Source of the DNA: Pirum gemmata
Taxonomy: Eukaryota; Opisthokonta; Ichthyosporea
DNA: 30,899 nt
Direction of reading: 5' to 3'
Assembly: GCA_002812295.1 (NCBI GenBank)
Contig: PDIN01000007.1
Location: 1 to 30,899, forward strand
Shown here one piece after another: positions 8,266 through 15,108 of the stretch. The notes beneath the pieces are model-generated. The model had not been told where the DNA came from. It made no database searches and was given only the letters and a program-made list of their open reading frames with translations. The number at the start of each line of letters is the position of its first letter. Position 1 is the stretch's first letter. Made by a program: the position numbers and the translations under genes.

Positions 8266-8297
8266 ATATTATTTTAAAATATTAAAAAAATATAAAA

Positions 8298-8507
8298 ATG
8301 ATTGTAATTACTCACGATATTGATGATTATATAACTGTGGAAGACTTTAACAAAATTGTTAAAGAAAGAATGAAGGAGAGAGGTGTGTTAATAAAAATGA
8401 AACACATTAAAAAAGGGTTATTAGATAGAGGGGTTATAATGGAAAGAAAAATGATTGATGGTATTAGAGTTTTTAGATATTATGGAATTAAAAAGATAGA
8501 AGAATAA
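8298..8507 (+). CDS. Stand-alone copy of the primase-helicase C-terminal domain
   Basis: A 69-residue protein whose last 18 residues (MIDGIRVFRYYGIKKIEE) equal the end of the primase-helicase, and whose upstream part aligns loosely with residues ~820-858 of that protein. The region looks like a small winged-helix domain, which in D5-type helicases sits after the ATPase core and may contact origin DNA or partners. It has its own early-type promoter word 33 nt upstream. Possible roles are a DNA-binding regulator of replication or a competitor for helicase assembly; neither is shown. The identical DNA tail points to recent duplication or gene conversion, while the upstream half has diverged. Confidence 0.65.
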   Translation: MIVITHDIDDYITVEDFNKIVKERMKERGVLIKMKHIKKGLLDRGVIMERKMIDGIRVFRYYGIKKIEE

Positions 8508-8521
8508 ATTGCCACTTTTTT
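8443..8521 (+). repeat. 79-bp direct repeat, copy B
   Basis: Identical by eye to 8179-8257. It includes the 3' end of the small protein at 8298 and the start of the TGCCAC-rich region. Confidence 0.85.
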
Positions 8522-8530
8522 TTGGCAATT

Positions 8531-8563
8531 GCCACAGCATTGCCACAGCATTGCCACAGCAAT
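8531..8563 (+). repeat. 11-bp iteron-like array GCCACAGCATT
   Basis: Two exact copies at 8531-8541 and 8542-8552 and a third near copy from 8553 (GCCACAGCAAT), followed by another GCCACA. Part of the larger TGCCAC cluster. Confidence 0.75.
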
Positions 8564-8566
8564 GCC

Positions 8567-8585
8567 ACACTCATTTTTTGAGTGT
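8567..8585. other. 7-bp stem hairpin in the TGCCAC region
   Basis: ACACTCA pairs with TGAGTGT around a TTTTT loop. It could be a transcript-end hairpin of the small gene at 8298 or a structural part of an origin. Confidence 0.5.
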
Positions 8586-8763
8586 TCCAGGTAAAAACCC
8601 CTGAAAACCTTCATTTTGCCACTTTTTCGGCAAATTGCCACCCCTTTTCCAACAAAAAAATTATAATAATGAATTTTAAAAAATAAAAAATATTAAAAAT
8701 TAATTAAGGGTTAAAGATTACCACCTATATTTGTGGCAAATTTGTGAAAAAGTGGCAATTATT

Positions 8764-8771
8764 AAAAATGA
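8764..8771 (+). promoter_or_regulatory. Early-type promoter word AAAAATGA
   Basis: ATTAAAAATGAATTATATTT lies 35 nt before the ATG at 8806. It supports that ATG over the upstream in-frame one at 8731, which lies within the TGCCAC region. Confidence 0.6.
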
Positions 8772-8805
8772 ATTATATTTTTTAACACTATTAAAAATTA
8801 TAAAA

Positions 8806-8982
8806 ATGGTTAATTGTAGAAAATGTTATAAATATACAACTCAAAAGGTTTATTGCAGACCTTGTTTTTATGAAATAAATACACAATATAAAACTGACAA
8901 TTGTAATAATTGTGGTGGTATATGTTTTCCACCAAAAAAATATTGTGGGGATTGTTATAGACAATTTAATAATTTAATATAA
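8806..8982 (+). CDS. Small zinc-ribbon protein (58 aa)
   Basis: From the ATG at 8806 the protein has four cysteine pairs (CRKC, CRPC, CNNCGGIC, CGDC), enough for two zinc sites, and little else. It is probably a DNA-, RNA- or protein-binding adaptor. An in-frame ATG at 8731 would add 25 residues without cysteines, but the early-type promoter word at 8764 favours the shorter form. A palindromic hairpin follows its stop. Similar solo zinc ribbons occur at 28051 and 28211. Confidence 0.65.
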   Translation: MVNCRKCYKYTTQKVYCRPCFYEINTQYKTDNCNNCGGICFPPKKYCGDCYRQFNNLI

Positions 8983-8995
8983 TTTTTAATAAAAT

Positions 8996-9024
8996 AATAA
9001 ATATGGTTTAAAACCATATTTATT
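8996..9024 (+). terminator. Palindromic hairpin between two small genes
   Basis: AATAAATATGG and CCATATTTATT pair over 11 bp around TTTAAAA, 14 nt after the stop at 8982 and just before the next gene. Probable transcript-end hairpin. Confidence 0.5.
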
Positions 9025-9032
9025 ATAATAAA
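9024..9032 (+). promoter_or_regulatory. Late-type word TATAATAAA
   Basis: Directly precedes the ATG at 9033 and overlaps the end of the hairpin of the gene before. Confidence 0.45.
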
Positions 9033-9272
9033 ATGAATACATTTAGAAGTCAATTCACTCCGGAAGAATACACAAACCTTCGCCAAGATATGAAAAAGTA
9101 TAATAGACTTTACCGCAGGTGGAAGTTATATGGTGATATTACCATTAAAAGTAATTCAAAATATTACAGGGAAGTTGAAAATTGGAATAATTTATCACAA
9201 AATGAAAGAAAACAACATTATATGAAAACACATTACAAAAATAAATATGAAGAAATTATGAATCAATTATAA
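9033..9272 (+). CDS. Unknown 79-residue charged protein
   Basis: A highly charged, tyrosine-rich and probably helical protein without a recognised domain; it contains Y-x2-L-x3-M-K-K-Y and several basic Y-R/K patches. The start is supported by the late-type word immediately upstream. It could be a small virion or assembly protein, but that is a guess from promoter class only. Confidence 0.6.
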   Translation: MNTFRSQFTPEEYTNLRQDMKKYNRLYRRWKLYGDITIKSNSKYYREVENWNNLSQNERKQHYMKTHYKNKYEEIMNQL

Positions 9273-9315
9273 CAACTTCTTCTTTTTCTGTTTTAGTTAA
9301 AAAACAACTCCTACA

Positions 9316-9393
9316 TTATACCAACTTTTTCTTCTCAGGGTCATTTATTATAAACAACAATAACAACAACATAAACAGAAACAATTTAAACAT
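9316..9393 (-). CDS. Possible 25-residue membrane peptide
   Basis: A minus-strand frame from the ATG at 9393 encodes a very hydrophobic Leu/Phe segment (MFKLFLFMLLLLLFIIN) followed by a charged tail. Length and a lone helix fit a tiny membrane protein, but such frames also arise by chance in this T-rich strand. It lies in the 170-bp gap between 9272 and 9442 and has no clear promoter. Confidence 0.2.
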   Translation of the reverse strand: MFKLFLFMLLLLLFIINDPEKKKLV

Positions 9394-9441
9394 ATTTGTT
9401 TCCAACTCATTTTTATTAAAAGATTAAAATTTTTTTAATAA

Positions 9442-9606
9442 ATGTCATTGCAAATGGTTTCAAAAGAATATATGGATAATCAATTTTCCACAGTTAATGA
9501 TAAATTAGACTTGTTAATAGGACAGGTTCAAATATTATTAGATAATATTACAATAACAGAAGAAACAATAAAGATGTCAAAACCAATAGAAATATCAGTA
9601 CCTTAA
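9442..9606 (+). CDS. Small coiled-coil protein (54 aa)
   Basis: A 54-residue frame with ATG after TTTTTTAATAA. The centre (DNQFSTVNDKLDLLIGQVQI) has a heptad-like spacing of hydrophobic residues expected of a short coiled coil. Similar short coiled-coil proteins lie beside the fibre genes at 22817 and 27205, so it may help trimerise or chaperone a virion part. It ends by overlapping the last bases of the minus-strand gene at 9603 by 4 nt. Confidence 0.5.
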   Translation: MSLQMVSKEYMDNQFSTVNDKLDLLIGQVQILLDNITITEETIKMSKPIEISVP

Positions 9607-10313
9607 CGAAAATAATACACACCATCAATAAAATTAGGATCAACAGGTTCAGGTTCAGGTTCTGGTTTTGGTAATGGTTTTTCATAATAAACAACCTTCT
9701 TTTTGGTTCTTGGTTTGGGTTTCTTTTGGGGAACAACCCTTTTCCCCACCCTTGGGGCGTATTTTTGTGTGTATCCCCTGACTTTATCAGGATTGTTAGC
9801 TCTCCATAGTCTCAACTTTTCATTCACCTTCTCCCTATTATTTTCAACATATTTTTTATTCCTCTCTTTCTTTCTCTGCTTTTTCTCAGCACTTGTTAAT
9901 AATATTTTAGGTTTTTTTATATAATCAGTTTTTCTTTTCGCATTTATAAGTTCCTTGTTGTTATGGTAATAAATTTTACTTTTTTCTCGACACAATTCTA
10001 AATTATTTTTTCTATACTCTCTCGAATAATTTCTACACCTCTCCTTATTCTTATCATTCCACTTTTTCTTAGACTCACTTATAATTTCTGGGTTATTTTT
10101 TCTGTATATTTTAACTTTTTCATTTTTCTGCTCCTTTGTCATTTTTACTTTTGGTTTTATACCAGCCTCTCTCCTCTTTTTTAATTTATAATTCCTACCA
10201 TATTCCCTTGAATGCTCCTTATTATTTTCTATCCATTCTTTTTGTTGTTTTCTAATTTTTTCTCTGTTCTTTTCTCGGTATTCTTTTAAATATTCCTTTC
10301 TATCAGTTGTCAT
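9603..10313 (-). CDS. Very basic helical repeat protein (236 aa)
   Basis: A lysine/arginine/asparagine-rich protein made of repeats of the type K-x-Y-R-K-N-N-x-E-x2-R, continuing to a K/P-rich linker, a PEPEPEP stretch and an aromatic end (VYYFR). The repeats resemble the basic region between zinc ribbon and catalytic core in the HNH proteins of this element, but no HNH motif is present. It may bind DNA, for example as a condensing or packaging protein, or be a solo version of that module. It is divergent from the HNH gene at 10388, and AATAAA lies directly before its ATG as in late-type genes. No known family recognised. Confidence 0.65.
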   Translation of the reverse strand: MTTDRKEYLKEYREKNREKIRKQQKEWIENNKEHSREYGRNYKLKKRREAGIKPKVKMTKEQKNEKVKIYRKNNPEIISESKKKWNDKNKERCRNYSREYRKNNLELCREKSKIYYHNNKELINAKRKTDYIKKPKILLTSAEKKQRKKERNKKYVENNREKVNEKLRLWRANNPDKVRGYTQKYAPRVGKRVVPQKKPKPRTKKKVVYYEKPLPKPEPEPEPVDPNFIDGVYYFR

Positions 10314-10340
10314 TTTTTATTAAAATACCAACAAGTTTTT

Positions 10341-10348
10341 AAAAATGA
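10341..10348 (+). promoter_or_regulatory. Early-type promoter word AAAAATGA
   Basis: TTTTTAAAAATGATTTAATA lies 40 nt before the ATG of the HNH gene at 10388. Confidence 0.6.
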
Positions 10349-10387
10349 TTTAATATAGTTTAAAAAGAAAAAAACAGAAATAAAAAG

Positions 10388-10972
10388 ATGGATGAAATGT
10401 ATATAAAGTGTGCTTCTTGTAAAACCAAAAAACACATTGAGAATGATTTTGATGTTAAAAAGGGTAGAAGGTTGAAAACCAGTAATAGTTGTAGAAATAG
10501 AAAATGTCCTCATAATAAACGAAAAGGTCAGTGTAAGGAATGTGGTGGTAATCAAATATGCGAACATAATAGAATAAAACACCAGTGCAGAGATTGTGGT
10601 GGAAGTCAAATATGCCCCCATAATAGACGAAAACATCAATGTAGAAATTGTTTAGAACCAGATAAATTAATTAAATTCACTTTAAAAAATATGATAACAA
10701 ATTCAAAAGAAGCAGATAAAATCCTCAACTTATATGATGCAGACCATTTTATAGATATGCCATTTTTAGAATTAATGTTGGAGGAATTCGAAGAAGATGG
10801 ATTAAAATGTTATTATTTTGATAAACATTGTAATACTATAATGGAGTTAAACCCAAGTGTTAGAGGTAATCTAATTTCAATAGAAAGACTTGACACTAAT
10901 AAAGGGCATATTAAAAGTAATGTAGTTTTTTGTTGTAGAACTTGTAATGATAAAAGAGTTTATAAAAATTAA
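10388..10972 (+). CDS. HNH endonuclease with C-x-H-N zinc repeats (paralog 2)
   Basis: 194 residues. After a lead cysteine segment come three copies of an 18-residue zinc repeat, C-(P/E)-H-N-x4-(Q)-C-x2-C-GG, starting at C40, C58 and C76. This resembles the C-E-H-G-R...C-K-E-C-GG repeats found in some protist and large-virus proteins. The C-terminal HNH core reads ISIERLDTNKGHIKSNVVF with H174 and N178, followed by C182/C183 and C186. Same catalytic family as 4687, 13526 and 28447 but with a different N-terminal DNA-reading module; its closest sibling by architecture is 28447. It has an early-type promoter word. Probably a homing-type or competitor-targeting nuclease; target unknown. Confidence 0.8.
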   Translation: MDEMYIKCASCKTKKHIENDFDVKKGRRLKTSNSCRNRKCPHNKRKGQCKECGGNQICEHNRIKHQCRDCGGSQICPHNRRKHQCRNCLEPDKLIKFTLKNMITNSKEADKILNLYDADHFIDMPFLELMLEEFEEDGLKCYYFDKHCNTIMELNPSVRGNLISIERLDTNKGHIKSNVVFCCRTCNDKRVYKN

Positions 10973-10980
10973 TTGATTAA

Positions 10981-11631
10981 TTAATTTTTTTCCAATTGTT
11001 TTCTTAAATTTTTGTATTTTTTATATTCTCCACCATTACCTATATCTTTGTAAAGTTTCTCCTTCTTCTTGACATCGTCCAAATTAAAATGACTTTTATA
11101 ATCATATTCCCCAGGCTCATCTTTCTTGTTTTTCTCCAAAAAGTATGGGCCACTCCCAGTTAATAAATTCATCATAAAATCCACTTGGGTTCTTAATACT
11201 AAAATCTCTTCACAACAGTCCTCTTTATCCTCACCACCACCACCACCACCACCTTGTGCTGCCATTAAACTTCTACTGGCATTACCTGTATCGTTTCCCT
11301 CTTCTATTGGGGGTCCAATAGGTTCAGGTTCAGGCATAGAAGGTGTCATAATTGCATTCGCAAGTTCCTGACCCTCTTCTTCATCTAATTCACCATCCAC
11401 TATCATATCACTTAACATTGAAACAACTTTCTCTGTCTTTGTTAGTTTTTCTAAATTTTTATTTCTATATGTACCCCTTTTTGTCCCTGGTTTAACACCC
11501 CTTTTACCCTTTAAAGGTTTTGGTGGTTCTTCTGTTGTGTCAAAAGTGTCAAAATTATTTTCAACAAGTTTTCTATTATCAATTTCTTTATCAGTGGGTC
11601 GTCCCATAGTTGTTTGAATTTCTGTATCCAT
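10981..11631 (-). CDS. Unknown acidic, partly disordered protein (216 aa)
   Basis: Start chosen at 11631 (MDTEIQTTMGRPTDKE) because the longer frame would add 35 hydrophobic residues reaching into the divergent gene at 11674. The protein has a basic G-K-R-G-x-K-P-G-T-K-R-G patch, a helical acidic segment, PEPEP, a run of seven or more glycines and a C-terminal helical part with a possible coiled coil (EEILVLRTQVDFMMNLL). Not recognised. Its place next to the capsid gene and an AT-rich leader without AAAAATGA suggest a virion-associated or scaffold-type protein, by context only. It converges with the HNH gene ending at 10972. Confidence 0.6.
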   Translation of the reverse strand: MDTEIQTTMGRPTDKEIDNRKLVENNFDTFDTTEEPPKPLKGKRGVKPGTKRGTYRNKNLEKLTKTEKVVSMLSDMIVDGELDEEEGQELANAIMTPSMPEPEPIGPPIEEGNDTGNASRSLMAAQGGGGGGGEDKEDCCEEILVLRTQVDFMMNLLTGSGPYFLEKNKKDEPGEYDYKSHFNLDDVKKKEKLYKDIGNGGEYKKYKNLRKQLEKN

Positions 11632-11673
11632 ATTATATTTATTTAAAAGATTTAAATTTAAATAATAAATAAA

Positions 11674-12045
11674 ATGAGCGATTCCATTGAAAAAGAAGAG
11701 ATTGTAAAAGTTAAAAAAGTATTGTCTGAGAAACAAAAAGAAGCCCTGGCAAAAGGTAGGGCTAAAAGAGCAGCAATGAGAAAAGTTATAAAAGAGGCAA
11801 CTGTTGATGAACCTGAACCTGTTGAGGAACCTGAACCACCAAAACCTAAACCCAAAGCAAAACCAAAACCAAAACCTAAAACTAAAAAAAGAATAGAATT
11901 AAATAGTGATGGTGAATGGTCTGATGAAGATATCAGCATTCGTAAAAGAAAAAAACAACCTCCTCCTCCACAACCTACCACTCCCCCACAACAACAACAT
12001 ACAGAATATTCAATGCCACAACAAAAGTATAGAAATTTGTGGTAA
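11674..12045 (+). CDS. Basic proline/lysine-rich protein (123 aa)
   Basis: The N-terminal part contains SEKQKEALAKGRAKRAAMRK, a basic helical motif seen in several virion-associated proteins of large DNA viruses; then acidic P-E-P repeats, a K-P-K-P-K-x run, an S-D-G-E-W-S-D-E stretch that resembles a casein kinase target, and a P/Q-rich tail. The charge pattern suits a DNA-binding core protein or a capsid cofactor. It sits immediately upstream of the capsid gene, preceded by AATAATAAATAAA. No family assigned. Confidence 0.6.
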   Translation: MSDSIEKEEIVKVKKVLSEKQKEALAKGRAKRAAMRKVIKEATVDEPEPVEEPEPPKPKPKAKPKPKPKTKKRIELNSDGEWSDEDISIRKRKKQPPPPQPTTPPQQQHTEYSMPQQKYRNLW

Positions 12046-12067
12046 ATTAAAAAAAAAAAAATTTTTT

Positions 12068-12081
12068 TATAATAAATAACA
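12068..12081 (+). promoter_or_regulatory. Late-type promoter word before capsid gene
   Basis: TATAATAAATAACA lies directly before the capsid ATG and recurs identically at 16010-16023 before a small late-type gene. Confidence 0.6.
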
Positions 12082-13371
12082 ATGAATATAATGGAATCAT
12101 TAATCAACGACCAAAAAACTATTAGTTATCGGGAAGGGTATGAAGCCCCCGGTTCAACATACATTGTTAAAAGGAACAAACAAAGAATAGTTCCACTTAC
12201 AGGTTCTTCACAATATACTCCAAATTCTACAAGAAGAATTTCTTGGAGAGTTCCAAGTGAATGGACTGATATGAATGACATTTTTTTCACTTATAAATTA
12301 AAAGCAGTTGATCCATCCACAGGAACTGCACCAACAAAATACTCATTTCAAGGTTCTCACACTCCATTTCAAAGACTTCGTATCACTTGTGGTGGTGTAG
12401 TTATGGAAGATATCCAAGGTGTTAATGTTTTGGAACATTTGGTTCATCTTACCACTGGTAATGATGACTTGGTTAATTGTCCTATTGGTAAAACACAAGG
12501 TTTAAATCCAAAAGCAGGAGCAGTTGCCGGCAGCTCACACACTGCTGATTTTGATTGGACCACTGACATTGGACCTGCTTCCAATGGTTATGAATTCTGT
12601 TGGAAACCAAGAGTTTCTGGTGTTCTATCTAATGATAAAATCTTACCTCTACCATATTGTCCTGAATTGGTAATTGAATTGTATCTTGATGATGCTACCA
12701 ATGTTGTCCTTACAGACCAAGGTTCTTGTTCTTACCAAGTTGATGATGTTAAATTGAATTGTGATACAGTTGAATTTGATAGTGAATATGTATCAGCATT
12801 TGAAGCAAGTCTTAATAACTCACCAATGAACTGGTACTTTACCACCTTTTCCAACTTTCAACAAACTGTTGATGGAACAAGTGATGTTGTTATAGGTAGT
12901 TTTAGAACTGACCTCAAAGGCGTGTATTCAGTATTTAGAGAAAATACTGACATTGGATCACAACAAGCCACATCTTATAAATTTAAGAGAAATGGAGTTA
13001 GCGAATATCAATTATCTTTGGGTAGTATGAAACTACCATTAGAACCTTGTAGTTGTTCCTCTGCAGCCGAACAAGCCAGAAGTTTAACCTTATACACACA
13101 ATGTTTAGCTAATATTAGAGATAACTCTTTGGGAATGAATATCAAATATGAAGACTGGGCCAAAGATACTGATGCTTATGGTTGTTGGGCCATTGGTTTA
13201 GATATGACTGTGGCTGATGCACAATTGGGTGGTCTATCCTCAACAGTTACTTTTGGGAGTGGACTTAACCTGTCAATTAGAGATGTTTCCCACTCTTTAA
13301 TGTCAGCATTTATCCAATATGGCTCGATTCTCACTATTAATTCTAACAGGAGCATCCAGGTGACGTTTTGA
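12082..13371 (+). CDS. Probable major capsid protein (double jelly roll)
   Basis: 429 residues, beta-rich and nearly free of long charged helices, unlike most neighbours. The start region has a conserved-looking segment G-S-T-Y-I-V-K-R-N-K-Q, followed by alternating strands, FQRLRITCGGVVMEDIQGVN, and a second half with PMNWYFTTFSNFQQTV. Length, composition, a strong late-type leader and position between a basic core protein and the penton/ATPase genes fit the double-jelly-roll capsid proteins of Polinton-like viruses. Codon use is richer in C/G than elsewhere, as expected for a highly expressed gene. ATG at 12082 is chosen over the one 9 nt later because it abuts the promoter word. A stem-loop with a T-run follows the stop. 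The fold is inferred, not computed. Confidence 0.75.
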   Translation: MNIMESLINDQKTISYREGYEAPGSTYIVKRNKQRIVPLTGSSQYTPNSTRRISWRVPSEWTDMNDIFFTYKLKAVDPSTGTAPTKYSFQGSHTPFQRLRITCGGVVMEDIQGVNVLEHLVHLTTGNDDLVNCPIGKTQGLNPKAGAVAGSSHTADFDWTTDIGPASNGYEFCWKPRVSGVLSNDKILPLPYCPELVIELYLDDATNVVLTDQGSCSYQVDDVKLNCDTVEFDSEYVSAFEASLNNSPMNWYFTTFSNFQQTVDGTSDVVIGSFRTDLKGVYSVFRENTDIGSQQATSYKFKRNGVSEYQLSLGSMKLPLEPCSCSSAAEQARSLTLYTQCLANIRDNSLGMNIKYEDWAKDTDAYGCWAIGLDMTVADAQLGGLSSTVTFGSGLNLSIRDVSHSLMSAFIQYGSILTINSNRSIQVTF

Positions 13372-13397
13372 AGACCCTAGATTAACATTTAACCATT

Positions 13398-13418
13398 CCA
13401 GATTTCTATCTGGTTTTT
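13398..13418 (+). terminator. Hairpin plus T-run after capsid gene
   Basis: CCAGAT pairs with ATCTGG around TTCT and is followed by TTTTT, 27 nt after the capsid stop. It is one of the few GC-containing stems in the element. Confidence 0.55.
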
Positions 13419-13484
13419 ACTAATTAAAAACACAACATACCCAATTACAAATTAAAAAAAATTAAAAAGTACCATTCTAAAACT

Positions 13485-13492
13485 AAAAATGA
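13485..13492 (+). promoter_or_regulatory. Early-type promoter word AAAAATGA
   Basis: ACTAAAAATGAATTATATAA lies 34 nt before the ATG of the HNH gene at 13526. Confidence 0.6.
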
Positions 13493-13525
13493 ATTATATA
13501 ATATCAACATTATATAATTATAAAA

Positions 13526-14194
13526 ATGCCCTGTTCTCATTATAAGCCCCAGTATCTCAATGATACACACTTTAATAGAAACCCAAAAACAAATGACTTT
13601 TTTAAAATGTGTAAAGAATGTACCCATAAAAATAATGAAAAAAGGAGAAGTGTATGGGCCAATAATCCCGAAGAAGCTAGAAGAAAACAAAATGAAGCAA
13701 GGGCTAAAAAAGATCTCGATGAAATTAATAGAAAAAGAAGGGAAAAGAAACAAAATGATCCAGAACTTAAAGATAAAATTAACAAACAACAAAGGACCCA
13801 CAGGGCCAATAATAAAGATAAACACAAAGGATATGAAGAAAAGAGAGGTAAAAAAGAAAGTAGAAGATATTACAATTTCATTTATAACAAAATAGACAGA
13901 TCCAAATCATCAGATATAAAAAATGACAGGTTTGATAAAGATAATTTTATAACACACGATTATGTTAAAACATTGGTAGAACGATACCCTAATTGCATAT
14001 ATTGCTGGAAAGAGTTGAATTGGGATGCAAAAAGTTATAATGATAGACCAACAATTGAAAGATGTGATAATGATATAGGTCATACAATTAATAATGTGAT
14101 ATTTATAGCTTGTCACAAGTGTAATAGTTCCAGAGGTAATAGAATGAGTTGTGAAAACTATTTTATGAAAAAAATAAAGCTGGATGTAGATTAA
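13526..14194 (+). CDS. HNH endonuclease with long basic region (paralog 3)
   Basis: 222 residues: a short Cys segment (C3, C29-x2-C32), about 90 residues of basic helix of the type K-x-R-R-x-K-K-Q, then the HNH core with C157-x2-C160, TIERCDNDIGHTINNVIF with H186 and N190, and C196-x2-C199. Its basic helical region resembles that of the protein at 9603. It interrupts the late block between capsid and penton genes and carries an early-type promoter, as expected of an independently mobile nuclease gene. Family assignment good, target unknown. Confidence 0.8.
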   Translation: MPCSHYKPQYLNDTHFNRNPKTNDFFKMCKECTHKNNEKRRSVWANNPEEARRKQNEARAKKDLDEINRKRREKKQNDPELKDKINKQQRTHRANNKDKHKGYEEKRGKKESRRYYNFIYNKIDRSKSSDIKNDRFDKDNFITHDYVKTLVERYPNCIYCWKELNWDAKSYNDRPTIERCDNDIGHTINNVIFIACHKCNSSRGNRMSCENYFMKKIKLDVD

Positions 14195-14201
14195 ATTATA
14201 A

Positions 14202-14540
14202 TTAACTTTTTATAGGTTTTCCATCAATTAAATAATGTTTATCAAGATATCTTTTTAATTGTGAGTCTAAACCCAAAGTTTCCTTTTCTTTCTTTACATA
14301 TTTTTCATCCATTTTAACTGGATGAACTTTTTCAATAGATAAATTTAAAGATTCTTCAATATCTTTAATTTGATCTGGTGTTAAATTATATCTTTCATAA
14401 ATCATTTCATCTTGTTTAGTTATGTCTGGTGTTGTTTGTGTATGTTGTGTAGATTCATTGGTTTGAACCGGTGAATTTCTTTCAGTTATATTTTCTTTCA
14501 TTTTTCCTAAATGAATTTGTAAAAAATTTCCAAATGTCAT
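14202..14540 (-). CDS. Unknown 112-residue protein
   Basis: Hydrophilic, with a Thr/Gln-rich low-complexity segment (residues ~20-45) and a helical C-terminal half ending LIDGKPIKS. It is divergent from the gene at 14571 with only 30 bp between, and converges with the HNH gene at 13526. No motif recognised. Placement in the capsid block suggests a small virion or assembly protein. Confidence 0.55.
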   Translation of the reverse strand: MTFGNFLQIHLGKMKENITERNSPVQTNESTQHTQTTPDITKQDEMIYERYNLTPDQIKDIEESLNLSIEKVHPVKMDEKYVKKEKETLGLDSQLKRYLDKHYLIDGKPIKS

Positions 14541-14559
14541 CTTTTATTTTATATATTAT

Positions 14560-14568
14560 TATAATAAA
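14560..14568 (+). promoter_or_regulatory. Late-type word TATAATAAA
   Basis: Two nucleotides before the ATG at 14571, in the short divergent spacer. Confidence 0.5.
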
Positions 14569-14570
14569 CA

Positions 14571-15098
14571 ATGTCAAAAGTTAAAATTGATGGAAAAACT
14601 CATTATGTTAGAGAAGATAATGCATTTCAAAAATTCGGGAGAAAAGATAATATTGATTCCCTAAAAGAGTTAAGGTGGGGTCTTCAAAAACAAACCCTAT
14701 CTGGTAAAGATTATGTTAATTGGAAAAATGGTGTGATAAGACCTGTTGCGAGCAGTAGCAGTGACAGTTTTCACACCCCTTCTGGAAAAGCAACCATAAG
14801 TAATGGTGTTTTAAGTTTTAAGCCATTACCACCACAAAACACCACAGCGACCCCTTCTGGAAAAGCAACCATAAGTAATGGTATTTTAAGTTTTAAGCCA
14901 TTACCACCACAAAACACCACAACCCCCAAAAAGGGAGACCAACTTAATATAACATATGATGCAGTTCAAAGAAATTCCATAGAAAGAAGAATGAGGGGGA
15001 ACACCACCACTTTTATACCAAACCCTTATAAAAAGAATCCAAAAGCCAGAAAAAAGAAATGTAATTGTAAAAAAAGTTGTTGTAAAAAGAAAAAATAA
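14571..15098 (+). CDS. Repeat protein with Cys/Lys-rich tail (175 aa)
   Basis: The N-terminal ~65 residues look folded; then come two tandem 25-residue repeats (T-P-S-G-K-A-T-I-S-N-G-V/I-L-S-F-K-P-L-P-P-Q...), a helical R-R-M-R-G stretch, and a tail CNCKKSCCKKKK. The tail could bind metal, nucleic acid or form disulfides. The start is supported by the late-type word immediately upstream. It lies in the morphogenesis block, so a virion component is likely; no family recognised. Confidence 0.65.
   Translation: MSKVKIDGKTHYVREDNAFQKFGRKDNIDSLKELRWGLQKQTLSGKDYVNWKNGVIRPVASSSSDSFHTPSGKATISNGVLSFKPLPPQNTTATPSGKATISNGILSFKPLPPQNTTTPKKGDQLNITYDAVQRNSIERRMRGNTTTFIPNPYKKNPKARKKKCNCKKSCCKKKK
14775..14920 (+). 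repeat. 75-bp tandem repeat inside gene at 14571
   Basis: Two copies, starting at 14775 and 14850, nearly identical at DNA level with one internal difference plus differences at the very end. In-frame, encoding 25 residues per copy. The near identity indicates recent duplication. Confidence 0.85.
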
Positions 15099-15108
15099 TT
15101 GTAAATAA

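Larger units (their letters stand above)
8508..8760. other. TGCCAC-rich non-coding region, candidate replication origin
   Basis: About 250 bp without a gene. It contains about seven TGCCAC words on the top strand (near 8510, 8530, 8541, 8552, 8563, 8617 and 8636) and two inverted GTGGCA words at 8733-8738 and 8752-8757; another TGCCAC lies at 8247. Three to four are in an 11-bp tandem GCCACAGCATT array at 8531-8563. TGGCAATTGCCA at 8523-8534 is a perfect palindrome and a hairpin sits at 8567-8585. Iteron-like clustering next to the replicative helicase is typical of origins; the role is inferred. Confidence 0.5.

Noticed and set aside
8731-8805. Longer N-terminus for the zinc-ribbon protein at 8806
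   Set aside because: It lies in the TGCCAC region and before the promoter word at 8764; the added residues lack cysteines.
9603-10313. Protein-primed DNA polymerase or protease in the unassigned genes
   Set aside because: I looked for polymerase B motifs and a Ulp1-type His-Asp/Asn-Cys pattern in all unassigned products and saw none; replication fits the AEP-D5 protein instead.
11632-11736. Longer N-terminus for the 10981 protein
   Set aside because: The extra hydrophobic residues overlap the divergent gene at 11674 and its leader.
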